Assembly (NCBI GenBank): GCA_021234155.1
Contig: JAJEKV010000002.1
Location: 41,529,203-41,593,202 of the forward strand
Direction: 5' to 3'
Source of the DNA: Isoetes taiwanensis
Taxonomy: Eukaryota > Streptophyta > Lycopodiopsida > Isoetales > Isoetaceae
DNA: 64,000 nucleotides
Both the position numbers and the translations under genes were made by a program. The notes below the pieces were generated by a model. It did no database searches and was not told the DNA's origin. It was given only the letters and a program-made list of their open reading frames with translations. Numbering within the stretch: the stretch's first letter is position 1; every line of letters starts with the position of its first letter. Shown here in pieces: positions 34,351 through 45,132 of the stretch.

Positions 34351-35354
34351 AGAAAAAGTGCCCAGCATTGTTGGGCTTTTCATCGAGCATAATTTAAAAA
34401 CTAATAAAAATGGTGGATTTAACTTTAATTTATTTTTATTTTTTTAAAGTGTAGAGCGAATGCTAATGATGGAATTTTGAGAAATTTTTTGGATATAATT
34501 TTAAAAAATAAACATGGTCGATTTAACTTGAGAATGTTTGAGTTGGTTGTGGAGTGAATGTTAATGGAGGAATCTTAGAATAATTTTCTTTTTTTGTATT
34601 ACCCATACTGATACAATATACACATAGTGCATTTCCATTGCAAAATTTACCTTTCAACCATGTAAAGGAGATATGATAAGCCATTTAGGTTATCATTCAA
34701 CTTCTCATCATCTGATGAATCGAAAGATAAAGAATTCCAATCTCTGTTTTCCATCATAAATGCTAGGCTGCCACTAAAGTTTATAGGCTGGGTAGTAATC
34801 TGTTAAAGTATGTGAACATGAAATGCCATTACTAGTCGTCCTTAAGGGATTTTTCAAAAAGGATATTGCCAGAGAATCAAACATTCCACTAAACTATCTG
34901 TCATGAGATAAATCTGTTGTATTTTGCTTGGAAAATATGGAAATAGTCTGGTATCTACTAATCTTGGATACATGCCACTTGGACTAGCTGAGCTCATGCA
35001 AATCTTCAAGCACAAATAGATCTTTAGTACAACCGTCAAAAACAACTTCTATTCTGTGGTTTTAGGTCTGGGCGCTTATTTTCGCGTATGCATACCAGCC
35101 TCTAGTCAATAAAAGCCCTTTAAAAAAAAAACAACCTTATGTGTATTTAGCGGCCATATACTATAGTGTATAAAGAGCATACTTGCATTAAAAGAGTTTG
35201 TTCACTTCTCAAGAACGAACTTATGAGGCCTATTCTGCCATGGTCAAGCACTAGTTTTAATATGGAACTTAGCATTTGTGATTATAAAGTTCTCCCTTTC
35301 CTAGCCTAGTGTAGGCTCCGTGCCATTCAATGATCAATACTTTTCGTTTTAATT
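34351..35354. other. AT-rich non-coding interval
   Basis: No gene is recognised. A retrosequence-like end (tcaataaaagccctttaaaaaaaaaa) lies at about 35105-35130. The short minus-strand ORF at 34854-35045 has no domain. Confidence 0.35.
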
Positions 35355-36000
35355 ATAATAGAATAGAATAAATTTTTTAACGTCCACGGAGACCAATAGG
35401 TCATGGGGCCCATACAATGGGCTAGTACAATCATTACTACTAGGATTAAAAAACCCCTGCCTCGAAAGGTTTTCAAGGGAAAAACCTTTGCAGTAATGAT
35501 GATATTAGACAAGCGGAGATAATGACTACTGAGGGCACAGTAATTGCAGACGTTTATCTAGAACCTCAAGTATGTATAATGCCAAGTCATGCACAAATGG
35601 TGCTCTGAGAAGTTGTGGAAGCGTGGAATGGAATGCTAAGGTCAAAAAATGATTCCGGACTATCTCAAAAGCAGGGCAACTCAGAAGAGTATGGCTTTCG
35701 TCTTCAATAACCTGTAACTGACAACAGGCACATAGTCTCGCTTCTCGCGGCAATTGCGGCCGCTCCCATCTACCTGTCTCAATCCGTAGCCTGTGGGACC
35801 CCGTGCGAATTGATGCAATAGCTACAAGCTTGTTCCTGGACAATGAAGCAAGCAAATAAGCTTGGGGCCCTGGTGCCAAGGTGGGATTTACGTGTGCATG
35901 ATAATGACCAGTTTTCACTTGAGCCAAAGTAACTGCGTCCCATATCTTTTGAGAAAAACGACCATTGAACTCCCTTAGATGTGCTAAGTAACCAACCCTT
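35355..36000 (-). mobile_element. LINE 3' fragment with ORF2 C-terminal zinc region (copy 1)
   Basis: The minus-strand frame (35526-35927, open upstream to about 36000) reads WDAVTLAQVKTGHYHAHVNP, then TGRWERPQLPREARLCACCQ and EDESHTLLSCPAFEIVRNHF. The Cys-Cys-His-Cys pattern is the zinc-binding module at the C-terminus of plant LINE ORF2. The 3' UTR ends in ggacgttaaaaaatttattc with a ttcta-type tail. It is 5'-truncated, with no RT present. Confidence 0.85.
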
Positions 36001-36159
36001 TACAAAATATTATTAATGGTTTTTATTATAACATGTTGCATAAGTATTAGTACAATGGTACATTAGTAGGCAATTAGTATCACAATCCATCAATATATTG
36101 AACTTGCAGCCTCATCAGATGGATTATTCATCACACACTCAAAGCTAAATTGTCATGTA

Positions 36160-36160
<1 letters not shown>

Positions 36161-36201
<41 letters not shown>
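36161..36201. repeat. 41-nt poly(A) tract
   Basis: An uninterrupted A run lies directly before the start of block B homology (cggggttgaagctgtatat). In copy 2 the same site (49465-49490) carries a shorter run broken by G residues. It may be a retroposition tail. Confidence 0.9.
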
Positions 36202-36202
<1 letters not shown>

Positions 36203-36830
36203 GGGGTTGAAGCTGTATATTGGGAAGTAATATATTATGCATCTCAATAGTTGTATTATTGTTTATTATGTATGCACTTTTCTGTTTGCTTAAACCTAAA
36301 ACTCTGACACTGTGGGCGTGTGGAATTGACACTTTGCTATTTAATGTGTATTCTAAGTAGAGCTTTTAGAGGTAATTTTAGTATGAGACTAACTTTATCC
36401 AAGTAGCCATGAATTATGGATTCTAGATCTAACAACAGGACCTGAGCAGCCATGACTTATGGATTCTAGATCTAACAACAAGACTAAAGCTCTATAATTA
36501 TGGTGGTTCACATGATTGACTAGGTAAAAAGAGTGCCTATGAGTGTACTTTCTGAACAACGTCAAATTCATCGAAATTGAAATTGAAATTCACAAGTTAT
36601 GCTCATTTACATCGTTTTTTATAGCGCTTACTTAAAACACTATAACTTGAGTATTGCAACTCCGTTTTAGATGATTCTACTGCTATTGGATAGTTCTCAT
36701 TTTTATCTACAAGTTTCATGAAGGGTTTTTAGTTGATTGATCACAAGAAAGTTATTGCCATTTAAGGTAAATACCCTATTTCTAGGGGTATTTTTGGAAT
36801 ATTCGTAAACTTGAGGGGCTTTTCCCTAAT

Positions 36831-37231
36831 TTCATTCATGAGCTTAGGGCGCTCTATGCAAGGATCCCTACCTTATCCCAGAAACATCGTGTGGATCTTT
36901 CTGAGGATGGCCTCAAAAATACCAATCTACGGAGTCATTTGAGAATGGCGGAATGCCCAAACTTTGAAGATGCAGCAGCCCTGGCTCAAAGATTGGAAAT
37001 AGAAGCCAACAAGGGGCAAGAAAGGTTTGTCCATAATTGGAAGCGCAAGAGAACTGAAAACTTTGGCGCAAAAAGATCGGATCTCATTCCAAAAAACCTA
37101 AAGCCCCTGTTGAAAAGGATAAGGTAAAGAAGTCAAAGAATGGGAAGGCAGATAAGAAGAAGCATCAGAGATGTTTCAACTGCGGAGAAGAGGGACACTT
37201 TGCTAGGGACTGCACAACCTCGTCAAGATAA
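36831..37231 (+). pseudogene. Ty3/gypsy Gag fragment with CCHC zinc knuckle (copy 2)
   Basis: It is the same as the copy-1 fragment with one visible replacement (QRLEIEANKG in place of QRLEMEANKG) and the same frame change before the knuckle CFNCGEEGHFARDC. Shared defects show that the decay preceded the duplication. Confidence 0.8.
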
Positions 37232-38584
37232 GAAGAAGTTGGGTGCAACCTCTAAGAAAGATGGAGTGAAGGAAGTGCGGCAACTATCTACTATTGCCCT
37301 GAGCAGACTTCCTATGGTACGTAACCAAAGGTTTGAAGGTATAGTGATAAGGATTCTAGGAAAGGTTTTTGATAAGTTGGTAATTGTGTTGATCGACATC
37401 TTGGATGACATCTTGGATCGACTTCTAGGAACTCGGTGGTTCTCAAAGACACTAGGAGGCAGAGCAGAATAATTAAGAGCCAGCAACAAATGAAGAGAAA
37501 AGTGAAAGAGTAGATTATTGTGGAAGAAGAGAAAATCAAGACCCTGACACACCTCTAATCTCAAAAGTATTAATTCTAGGATACTTATTTGCTCCTGATA
37601 AGATGTGCCTTCTGCAATTTTTTTCTGGATGTCATTCTCCCTAGCTTTTCGTGTCTTTGACAATTCTCCTTTGATGGTTGTTTCAATGTAGAACCTCTGT
37701 TACACATACGCCTACTGAACCTTACATCCTTAGTACTTTATTAGATGCAAGATCAACCCGCTAAAGAGGAACTCATTCTCCCTCCTACCCAACCATTATT
37801 CAAAGGCTGAAAAATGACCCTGCTTCCCTCTTCATAATCCTCAAATTCTGGTAAGCAAGTCGTATTTAATTAAAGTGGGACTCATTCCATTCCCATTTTT
37901 TTTCGGAACCCTGTTAATTTACACAAAAAGAAGCACCTCGACCCAAAAACTGGCCATAATTGGAATTTTTGTCTATTAGTGTGCATCCAAGCTTTTCTTC
38001 CAGTTTTCATGGATAGCGTGTCGAGAACAAGAACAATGCAACACAAACATGCATTAGACCTATCAAGTTCTAATTGAAAGAGATTCTTAGTTGAACATTT
38101 TGGCTCTATTTTCTTAGGGAGGTAGACAATAGATCACAAATTCCAACAAAAATTATGCAAATCGTTTACTTGATCACCCAAAAATACTAGTTTTGAGATA
38201 CCTTATATTTATAAATGGGCTCATTACAATATATATTACAGTGGGTGAAGAGACCATAGTGGTCGTATGGGCACAATCATTACACCCTCTTCACACATGA
38301 ACCACCTAGTGCAAAGGGCGCGTGGAGCTCTCTCCTAGTCACGGAGCAACTTACAGACGATAGAAATTTGTATGAGGAGTTCCTTCATGGGCCACGTGCT
38401 TGTATGTCCAACTGAAGTCACCACCCTCTTCTCGGTACCTTTCTTTAATGAACTGATCTTTTCATTGCTCCCAAGCATGTACTATTTGGTCGAGATAAGA
38501 ACTGCAAGAGACAAAATCAAATTAGTCAAGTGATGCTACATGCAAAAAAATAAAATAAAACACAGTTCTTAGGGCCATTTTTGA

Positions 38585-38975
38585 AAAATACAGGCATGAG
38601 AAAGGCAAATCGAGGGGAAGAACGCAGTTTTAGAGTCAGAAAGGCCTTTCTCGACTTCATGAGTCGAAAAGGCAAACCAAAGCGAAAAAATGCAAGTTTT
38701 AGGGTCGAAGGCCTTTCTCGACTCGCCGAATCGAGAAAGGCAAACAAAGCGAAAAAACGCGCGTTTTATGGGTCAGAAGGCCTTTCTCGACTCGCGAGTC
38801 GAGAAAGGCGTACTCAAAGCCGTAAAACGCAGTTTTATGGGTCGAAAGGCCTTTCTCGACTCGGCGAGTCGAGAAAGGCGCCCACCAAAGCCAGGAACGC
38901 AGGTTTTATGGGTCGGCGTAGCAAAGCAAAAAATGCAGTTTTCTCGACTCGCATGAAAGTCGAGTCCCCATTTTG
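38585..38975. repeat. Array of about five 68-71-bp units, each carrying a palindrome
   Basis: Each unit contains ctttctcgactcg followed by cgagtcgagaaag, most perfectly at about 38783-38808, then a spacer aaagcgaaaaaacgc.gttttatgggtc. Unit starts lie near 38632, 38703, 38771 and 38840, with partial units at each side. Both strands are open (ORFs with repeated KAFLDS..SRER), which follows from palindromy and unit length. A related hairpin, ttctcgactcactagtcgagaa, occurs alone near 40706-40727. Confidence 0.9.
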
Positions 38976-39114
38976 TGTCTTGAACCTTCAAAATGGGTTA
39001 AACAAGGGGTAAATTATATCATGATCTTCGCAAAGTTAAATTTTTACCTTAGAATAAGAATATATGCCTAGAAAACGTGCACCTAGAGGAAATTGGGGAC
39101 ACGTCAAAATATAA

Positions 39115-39330
39115 TCCTATATTATTAGCATTTATTTTACACGTTCTTTTTCAATGTATTATTTTACCCTTTTTTTTCTAATACCTTATATCATGCCTTT
39201 TTTCCATTTTTCCCATGCTTGAATTTTAAAATCATTTATTTTACACTTTCTTTTTCAATGTATTATTTTACCCCCTTTTTTCTAATACCCCGCCTTTTTT
39301 TCCCGCCCATGCTTGAATTTCAAACTTTGG
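39115..39330. repeat. Tandem dimer of about 110 bp in the TIR element
   Basis: The phrase catttattttacac.ttctttttcaatg followed by tattattttaccc..ttttttctaatacc and catgcttgaatttt/caaa appears twice, from about 39129 and from about 39233. Confidence 0.75.
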
Positions 39331-39566
39331 TACATACCTTTGAGACAGAAGTTCATTTGTACCGCTTGGAATAAGCTCCCAACACCATAGCTCCCACCGG
39401 CTTGTTAATCAATTTCGGCTTGGCAACCACGAATATTGAAAGGAAAGAAAGGGAATGGCAGAGCGGCTATCAAATGTAAGCCCCCATTTGGGGAAATTTC
39501 GTTCTTGTTGGATTCTGCCAGCCGGAATAAGTTTGGCCCTTCAATCTCCAATCGCAAGGGAGCAGT

Positions 39567-40023
39567 GAGCTTTCTTGTTAGAAAGCTCAAGAAATAGAAA
39601 ATGGGTAAGAAAGGAAGGGGGCAGACGAATCTTTTAACTTCTTCATTCCTCCATTTCTATTGATTTTGATTTTGATCAAAGAAACAGACGAACGGCTTGA
39701 ATGAAGGCGCTTGAATCGGCCGCCCTTTCTGTTGATTCCGGCTTGAATCGGCTTTCTTGTTAGAAAGCTCAAGAAATAGAAAATCTAACAAGCTTACAGG
39801 CCTGCAAAAACAAGAAATCTGATTCCGGCGCAGAAATGGGTAAGAAACGAAGGGGCAGACGAATCTTTTAACTTCTTCATTCCTCCATTTCTACTGATTT
39901 TGATTTTGATCAAAGAAACAGACGAACGGCTTGAATGAAGGCGCTTGAATCGGCCGCCCTTTCTGTTGATTCCGGCTTGAATCGGCTTTCTTGTCAGAAA
40001 GCTCAAGAAATAGAAAATCTAAC
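39567..40023. repeat. Direct repeat of about 186 bp (236-bp period) with hairpins
   Basis: Copies at 39602-39788 and 39838-40023 share gggtaagaaa, then agacgaatcttttaacttct through gcttgaatcggccgcccttt to tagaaaatctaac. Each ends in a small hairpin, agctttcttgttagaaagct, that also precedes the first copy at about 39567. Minus-strand ORFs reading MSFLTRKPIQAGINRKGGRF are a product of the duplication. Confidence 0.85.
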
Positions 40024-40149
40024 AGAATGAAGGCGCTTGAATGAAAGGCGCTTGAATGAAGGCGCTTGAATCGGCCGCCCTGTGAACGCCATGCAAGGAA
40101 GGAAAAGGGGCTAAAAAAATTAATCCACAGGAATCGTGAGAAGCAGAGT

Positions 40150-40270
40150 TTTTTGAATCGGTAGAAGCAGACTTTGAATTGGCAAAAGCAGACTTTGAAT
40201 CGGCAGAAGCAGACCATCTATGAATCGGCAGAAGCAGACTTTGAATCTTTTAATCGGCAGAAGCTTATAA
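40150..40270. repeat. About five units of 19-25 bp (gaatcggcagaagcagactt)
   Basis: The unit gaatcggcagaagcagactt repeats with small variants and spacers. It runs directly into the short direct repeats that follow. Confidence 0.85.
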
Positions 40271-40313
40271 AAGAAAGCTTCTCTTCATCTGCTTTGTCGG
40301 CTCTCTGCTTCCG

Positions 40314-40510
40314 GAACCATGGTGGCCAGAACTGCCAGAACTTGGGCACAGAACCATGGTGGCCAGAACTGCCAGAACGATGCACAGAAGAACGCACCCA
40401 TTATTGGGACGATGCGGAAAAATGGCTGATGAATTCCTCCGACTCCCCAAGCCACCACCATAGCCAGCCGGGAAGAAAACTGATGAATTCCTCCGACTCC
40501 CCAAGCCGGA
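40314..40510. repeat. Two further short direct-repeat pairs
   Basis: The phrase aaccatggtggccagaactg plus ccagaac occurs at about 40315 and 40352. The phrase ctgatgaattcctccgactc plus cccaagcc occurs at about 40427 and 40480. Confidence 0.8.
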
Positions 40511-40736
40511 GCATACTCTGAAGCACCGGTCGATGATGAAGGATGCGTGCACTGACGTGATACCGGCGGTGTTGCATCGAGATATGGGCACGCAGATGAC
40601 GCCGTTTTCAAGTTCCCGCCCGTGATGCATCAACTTTAGGCTACGCTCCATCAAAATTGGAAACTCCATCAAAATCGTGTTTTCCATCATAATGGTGTAT
40701 TCCAATTCTCGACTCACTAGTCGAGAAGAGGAGAAT

Positions 40737-41205
40737 GATTTATATTTTTTTTATTAGTTGTTTATTTAATTAAATTAATTAAATTATTGTTAATTAAATT
40801 AATTATTAATTATATTTTGATAATATGTATTTTTAATCTCAATAGTTACGTTCCCTTGCCCCTTGCCCCTTGCCCCTTCTTCTCCCTTGCCCCCTTCCCC
40901 TGCCCCTTGCCCTTGCCCCTTGCCCCCTTCTTCTCCCTTGCCCCCTACCCCCTTGCCCCTTCTTCTTCTCCCTTGCCCCTTCTTCTCCCTTGTCCCTTGC
41001 CCTCTTGCCCCCTCCCTTGCCCCTTGCCCCCTTGCCCCTTCTTCTCCCTTGCCCCTTCCCCTTGCCCTCTTCTCCCTTGCCCCCTTCTTCTCCCTTGCCC
41101 CTACTTCTCCCTTGCCCCCTTCCCTTGCCCCCTTCTTCTCCTTGCCCCTTGCCCCTTGCCCCTTCTTCTCCCTTGCCCCTTCCCTTGCCCTTCTTCTCCC
41201 TTGAA
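40737..41205. repeat. AT-only stretch followed by a 350-bp polypyrimidine minisatellite
   Basis: Positions 40737-40835 are almost pure A/T with repeated ttaattaaatt. From about 40852 to 41205 the plus strand is an almost unbroken pyrimidine tract of ccttgcccc and ttcttctcc words; the minus strand is purine-rich with many GGGG runs. Proline/leucine ORFs on the plus strand and Gly/Arg/Glu ORFs on the minus strand are low-complexity products and not genes. Confidence 0.93.
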
Positions 41206-41420
41206 ATTTTGATGTCAATATGAGTCCCATTTTCAGTCCGAGTCCCAAAATTCAAGATTTGTCCCACTTTAATTAAATACGACTTAAGCCCTTTGCTTGC
41301 CGTTCTTTGCGTATACTTCTGTGCCCTTCAACTTCTTTCCTCTGTCCTCTAGATAATGACAAATATGTGGTTAGTTGCTTGCAATATCATACAACTGAAT
41401 AACCTATACAAGAAACTTAT

Positions 41421-41442
41421 CGCGGCGGCCAAGGCCGCCGCG
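41421..41442. repeat. Perfect 22-bp GC palindrome (copy 2)
   Basis: It is identical to 28142-28163 in copy 1. Confidence 0.85.
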
Positions 41443-41569
41443 AACGTTTCTCTAGTTCCAACCCGCTGAGGTTTGGCCCACTATTAACGTTCAACCTGTC
41501 AATGCAATGCATGCTTAATAATGGGTTTCTATTCACAAGGGTGCGAGACCACATGTAGTAGCATTTATG

Positions 41570-42005
41570 AATTGCCGAACAGGCGGGATTTGAACCCACA
41601 TTGTTGCCTTGTGTCCTCTTGCCCATACGATAGATAGTTGCTGCGAGACGACCATGAGATTCCCAATGCTGGTATCCCTTTCTCTCTTTTATCCTCTCCT
41701 TTTTATCACCCGATGCTAGTCAGTGGGGTTTGAGCCTGGATGGGTGCTGCCCAGAACCAATGGCCTGACCACTAGGATAACAGCGCGGTTGCCATTATCT
41801 CTTTCTCGCCATCCATTGCTAGTCAGTGGGTTTTGAGCCTGGATGGGTGATGCCCAAAACCAATGGCCTGACCACTAGGCTAACAACGCGATGGACCTTT
41901 TTGTTTATTTAGCTGCACCCGATGATGGGCAGTGGACTTTGAGCCTGGACGGGGGTTTCCCATAACCATTAGCTTAACCACTTGGCCGTCAACGCGGTGA
42001 GCATC
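41570..42005 (-). mobile_element. Cluster of tRNA-derived SINE-like units (copy 2)
   Basis: It is collinear with 28290-28725. Unit A-boxes and B-boxes are retained, with small changes (for example actaggataacagcgcggtt in place of actaggctaacaaatagcgg). Confidence 0.65.
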
Positions 42006-42293
42006 TTTTTATCTCTGCCTCGTTTGTTTAATGTAATTTATTTGTTTAATGTTTCTAGTTTGATTTGTTGAAGAATAGATGTGGGGAACCTCATGGTAAT
42101 CAAACAGCATGCCATCTATCGTATGGGCCAGAAAAGGAATGGGATGAGAGATATAGAGCACGCACCTTGTTTGAAGTATGTATGGAATGGAAGTGGATCT
42201 GCCGGGTTGGTCCACATAAATGCCTTGTGGACTGCAACGGTGCCGGAGTTTTGTATGCAGGGGCAAGCACAGGTCTGGCTATGGCGGACGTTG

Positions 42294-42470
42294 GAATAAT
42301 GGCATAATAAATGCAAAGTGTATTAATGGCCACAATAAATGACAAAGTGTATTAATGGCCGCAATAAATGCAAAGTGTATTAATGGCCGCAATAAATGCA
42401 AAGTGCACACATGTCTCATCAAGTTATTAGAGTGTATTAATGGCCGCAATAAATGCAAAGTGCATTTATT
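42294..42470. repeat. Tandem units of 29-31 bp (copy 2)
   Basis: This is the same array as 29020-29194, but the first unit has lost its ccgc (aatggcataataaatgc). Confidence 0.85.
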
Positions 42471-45132
42471 TAAGGAATGTGGATTGATTGATTGAGCAAG
42501 GGGAGTCACGTGGCTGTGGCTCCTCCTCAATAAATATTAACTAGGAAAATACAAAAAATGTTCCTCAAAAATATTTTTCGACACTTGGCGCGCATGCACT
42601 GGAGCATCAAAGAATCTCAAAGAATAGAATCAAAGTGTATGCATTATATATGGTTTGATTACCAAATAAAAAGAAAAAAGAGATAATGTTCTGACATGCC
42701 ATGTGGTTAGTCGTAAGTAACATATACATCTGGACAGTGTTCCAACACATTAACAATTGGAACATAGCATGATGTACTGCGCTTTGTATTTTTTTTTTGT
42801 GTCTCCAATACAGCAAGAGAACAACAAGTTTTTGTTAAGCAAGGCAGAAAGAACAAACCATGAGGGATTGACACTCCAACTCAATCTCATGAATTGGCTT
42901 CATAAACTGAAGTTTTCCATTTGCTACATAAGCCTACAATATGAAATAAAAAAAGAGAGAGTCAATTGCAGAGTTAAATGGTTTCTATTTTCTAGTAGAA
43001 GGATTGCTTACTATATGGGAAGGGCATCGTTGGAGGCCATCAAATATATGAGTGGCATAGATTATTGTTGCACCCCCATCTCACATTCAGACTTCAGAAA
43101 GGATAATAAATCTGACCTTGTCAATACATCACGGTCCACTGTGATCTCATCTAGGAGTAGTACCTGCACTCCCAATTGCACATACAAAAGTTGCTACCAG
43201 CTTATGCATTTACTCATTCAAAAATTGTAAAACCAGTACCTTGAACGACTGAAGAAGGCCCACACATATCTGAATACGCCTTCACTGACCATCAGAGACT
43301 CTATGCATTCTGAATCTATATGCACTCTATGCATTCAAAGACCATCATAAGTATGCCCTTAAATCTGAACAGATCAAAAATGCTTACTGCCTTCCCTTTT
43401 CTAGTCCAATCTACATTTTTCAACATATGAATCCAACCTTTCTGATGAATCTACCTCACAGGCTATCAGAATTTCTACAGCTAATATTTTATTATTTTTG
43501 CTGGCAAATGATCTGAGAGCTTCAATAGTTGTGCCTGATCTTCCCTGAACTAAGAACCATATTGGAGACTTTTAGACAAAGGGCAATAGAAGAAGAGAGT
43601 AACAAAGATAGATAGTAGTTTTAACGTCACGCCACTAGGCAGCATCCAACTGGACATGTGACCACACACCACACTACATTGCTTGGTTGGGCCCTACCCC
43701 CAACCACCTTACATTGCGTCTGCGTCTGTTGGGATTTGACCCCCAACAGTACCGAGTGCGATTCTGGGCGGTCTCGAACTCGAGACCACATTGCTAAGGA
43801 ACTAGTGTGTTACCACTAGACCAAACGCCTAGACGCAGGGAGTGAGGTGAAAAAATAAAGGTGTCTCCAAGAACTTGAGAGATATGGCAAAGAACTTGAG
43901 AGATATGGCAATGCTCGAAGAACATAGTGCCTAATGAAAAGAAATAAAAGCAGACATCCCTATAGAATCTCTTCTGGATGGTCCAACTAGCTCTATAGCT
44001 AGAACAAAAGAACAGAGACCAATTCTAGCACAGCCAAAGCCTACCATTCCCTTTGCTATCAGATAGAACCAGTAGTTTGGACATAAAATGCTCCTTTTCT
44101 TCCAAGAGATGAATCATCTAGATTTTCAAATAACCCACCCAGCACCTAATTCATGAAAAAGCAAAAAGGATTCCATATTCCATATTATATATGCTACTTC
44201 AGTGGGTCTCTTTCTGATCCAATCACACGAATTTCTATCCAGCTTACAAACATCAAAATCTCTGCTACATGTGGAACCAAATTGTAGGGTGATCCATTGC
44301 ATTGCCAATCAGGCTGCCTACCTGCAAATATTACCACAAACGTGTGCAGAGCTTTAAGACCTCAAGCCAAGCTCACCAGACGAAAATGGACCAATTGGCC
44401 AGGTCCGAACTCGTGAACCCATTTTTCCAGAATCCTTATCCACTTATAGATTTTCTTCTTCGACTTCTGTGAAGATTTGCTCTTCTTCAGGATCAACTTT
44501 CGACAACAGAAGAACGTTCAAGGAAAAATATGTCGAAACACTGAAATTCACCGAGTAATTGAACATGCAAATTCGCTTTTTAAAAAGAAAAACTAATACC
44601 TATGAAGCAGGATCATGAAATATCTCATTCAGACGTCCCTTCTATTAGCATAATGCGGGCATAACTTCCCAAGCACCTATGACCCCCTGGAATTTGGAGG
44701 AATTTTCATGACCCCCTGGAATTTGGAGGAATTTTCAATGATCGTAGATGAAATCAAACGGTGAATGGAAATCAAACGGTTGAAATAGCATCCACTTGCA
44801 CAAAAATCCCCACTTGGCGATAACATGGACACTCTAGAATTGCTTCAAAGTGTCAACTTATGTTTGTGCAAATGTGCGAAAAACCTCCGAAATCATACAA
44901 AGCTAAAAATTTTAATTTTTAGGTATTCAAGAAATATTTTCGCCAACTAAACGCCCCATGACCTTAGAAACCATTGCTTGAAAAAAAAAAAGCTTTTCAC
45001 TTGTCGGGAAAACCAAATTTAAACAATAGACAAAAATGATTAAAATTATCTTCTTGTTTACGTCATGAGTTAAAGTTATATTCCTATTATTGAGATTGTA
45101 AAGTTGATCACTGGTTTATTCAATCTGTGAAG
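42471..45132 (-). other. Non-coding interval with tRNA-like SINE head at 43765-43832 (copy 2)
   Basis: It is collinear with 29195-31849. The A-box (reverse of 43807-43826) and B-box (reverse of 43770-43787) of the SINE head are unchanged. A small insertion (about 44143-44160, ctaattcatgaaaaag) distinguishes this copy. No gene is seen. Confidence 0.5.

Larger units (their letters stand above)
26704..36549. repeat. Tandem duplication, copy 1 (9,846-bp period)
   Basis: Sequence starting ttctgaacaacgtcaaattc at 26704 restarts at 36550 and continues collinearly to about 49841. The junction shares 2 bp (tt) between left and right flanks, the mark of end joining or template switching. By eye the copies differ by scattered substitutions and a few small indels. 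One example is a 15-20-bp insertion in copy 2 near 44145. The large difference is the TIR element in copy 2. Confidence 0.92.
37857..41285. mobile_element. 3.4-kb non-coding TIR element made of tandem and palindromic arrays
   Basis: The ends are perfect inverted repeats of 25 bp (37857-37881 and 41261-41285, beginning aagtcgtatttaattaaagt). They are flanked by a 4-bp direct duplication aagc (37853-37856 and 41286-41289; 5 bp, taagc, if the right TIR is read one base shorter). Copy 1 has the uninterrupted site ctggtaagccctttgc, so the insertion is precisely defined. Subterminal gagtccc/gggactc phrases recur at both ends. No transposase-like ORF is present. The interior is a chain of arrays listed separately. 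It is best classed as a non-autonomous DNA transposon of undetermined superfamily. Confidence 0.9.

Noticed and set aside
38581-39012. 143-codon ORF with repeated KAFLDS motif resembling a repeat protein
   Set aside because: The frame is open because the units are palindromic and lack stops. Unit lengths differ (68-71 bp), so the peptide repeat changes frame, and both strands are equally open.
40787-41267. Proline-rich and Gly/Arg/Glu-rich ORFs on opposite strands
   Set aside because: They are low-complexity translations of the polypyrimidine/polypurine minisatellite.
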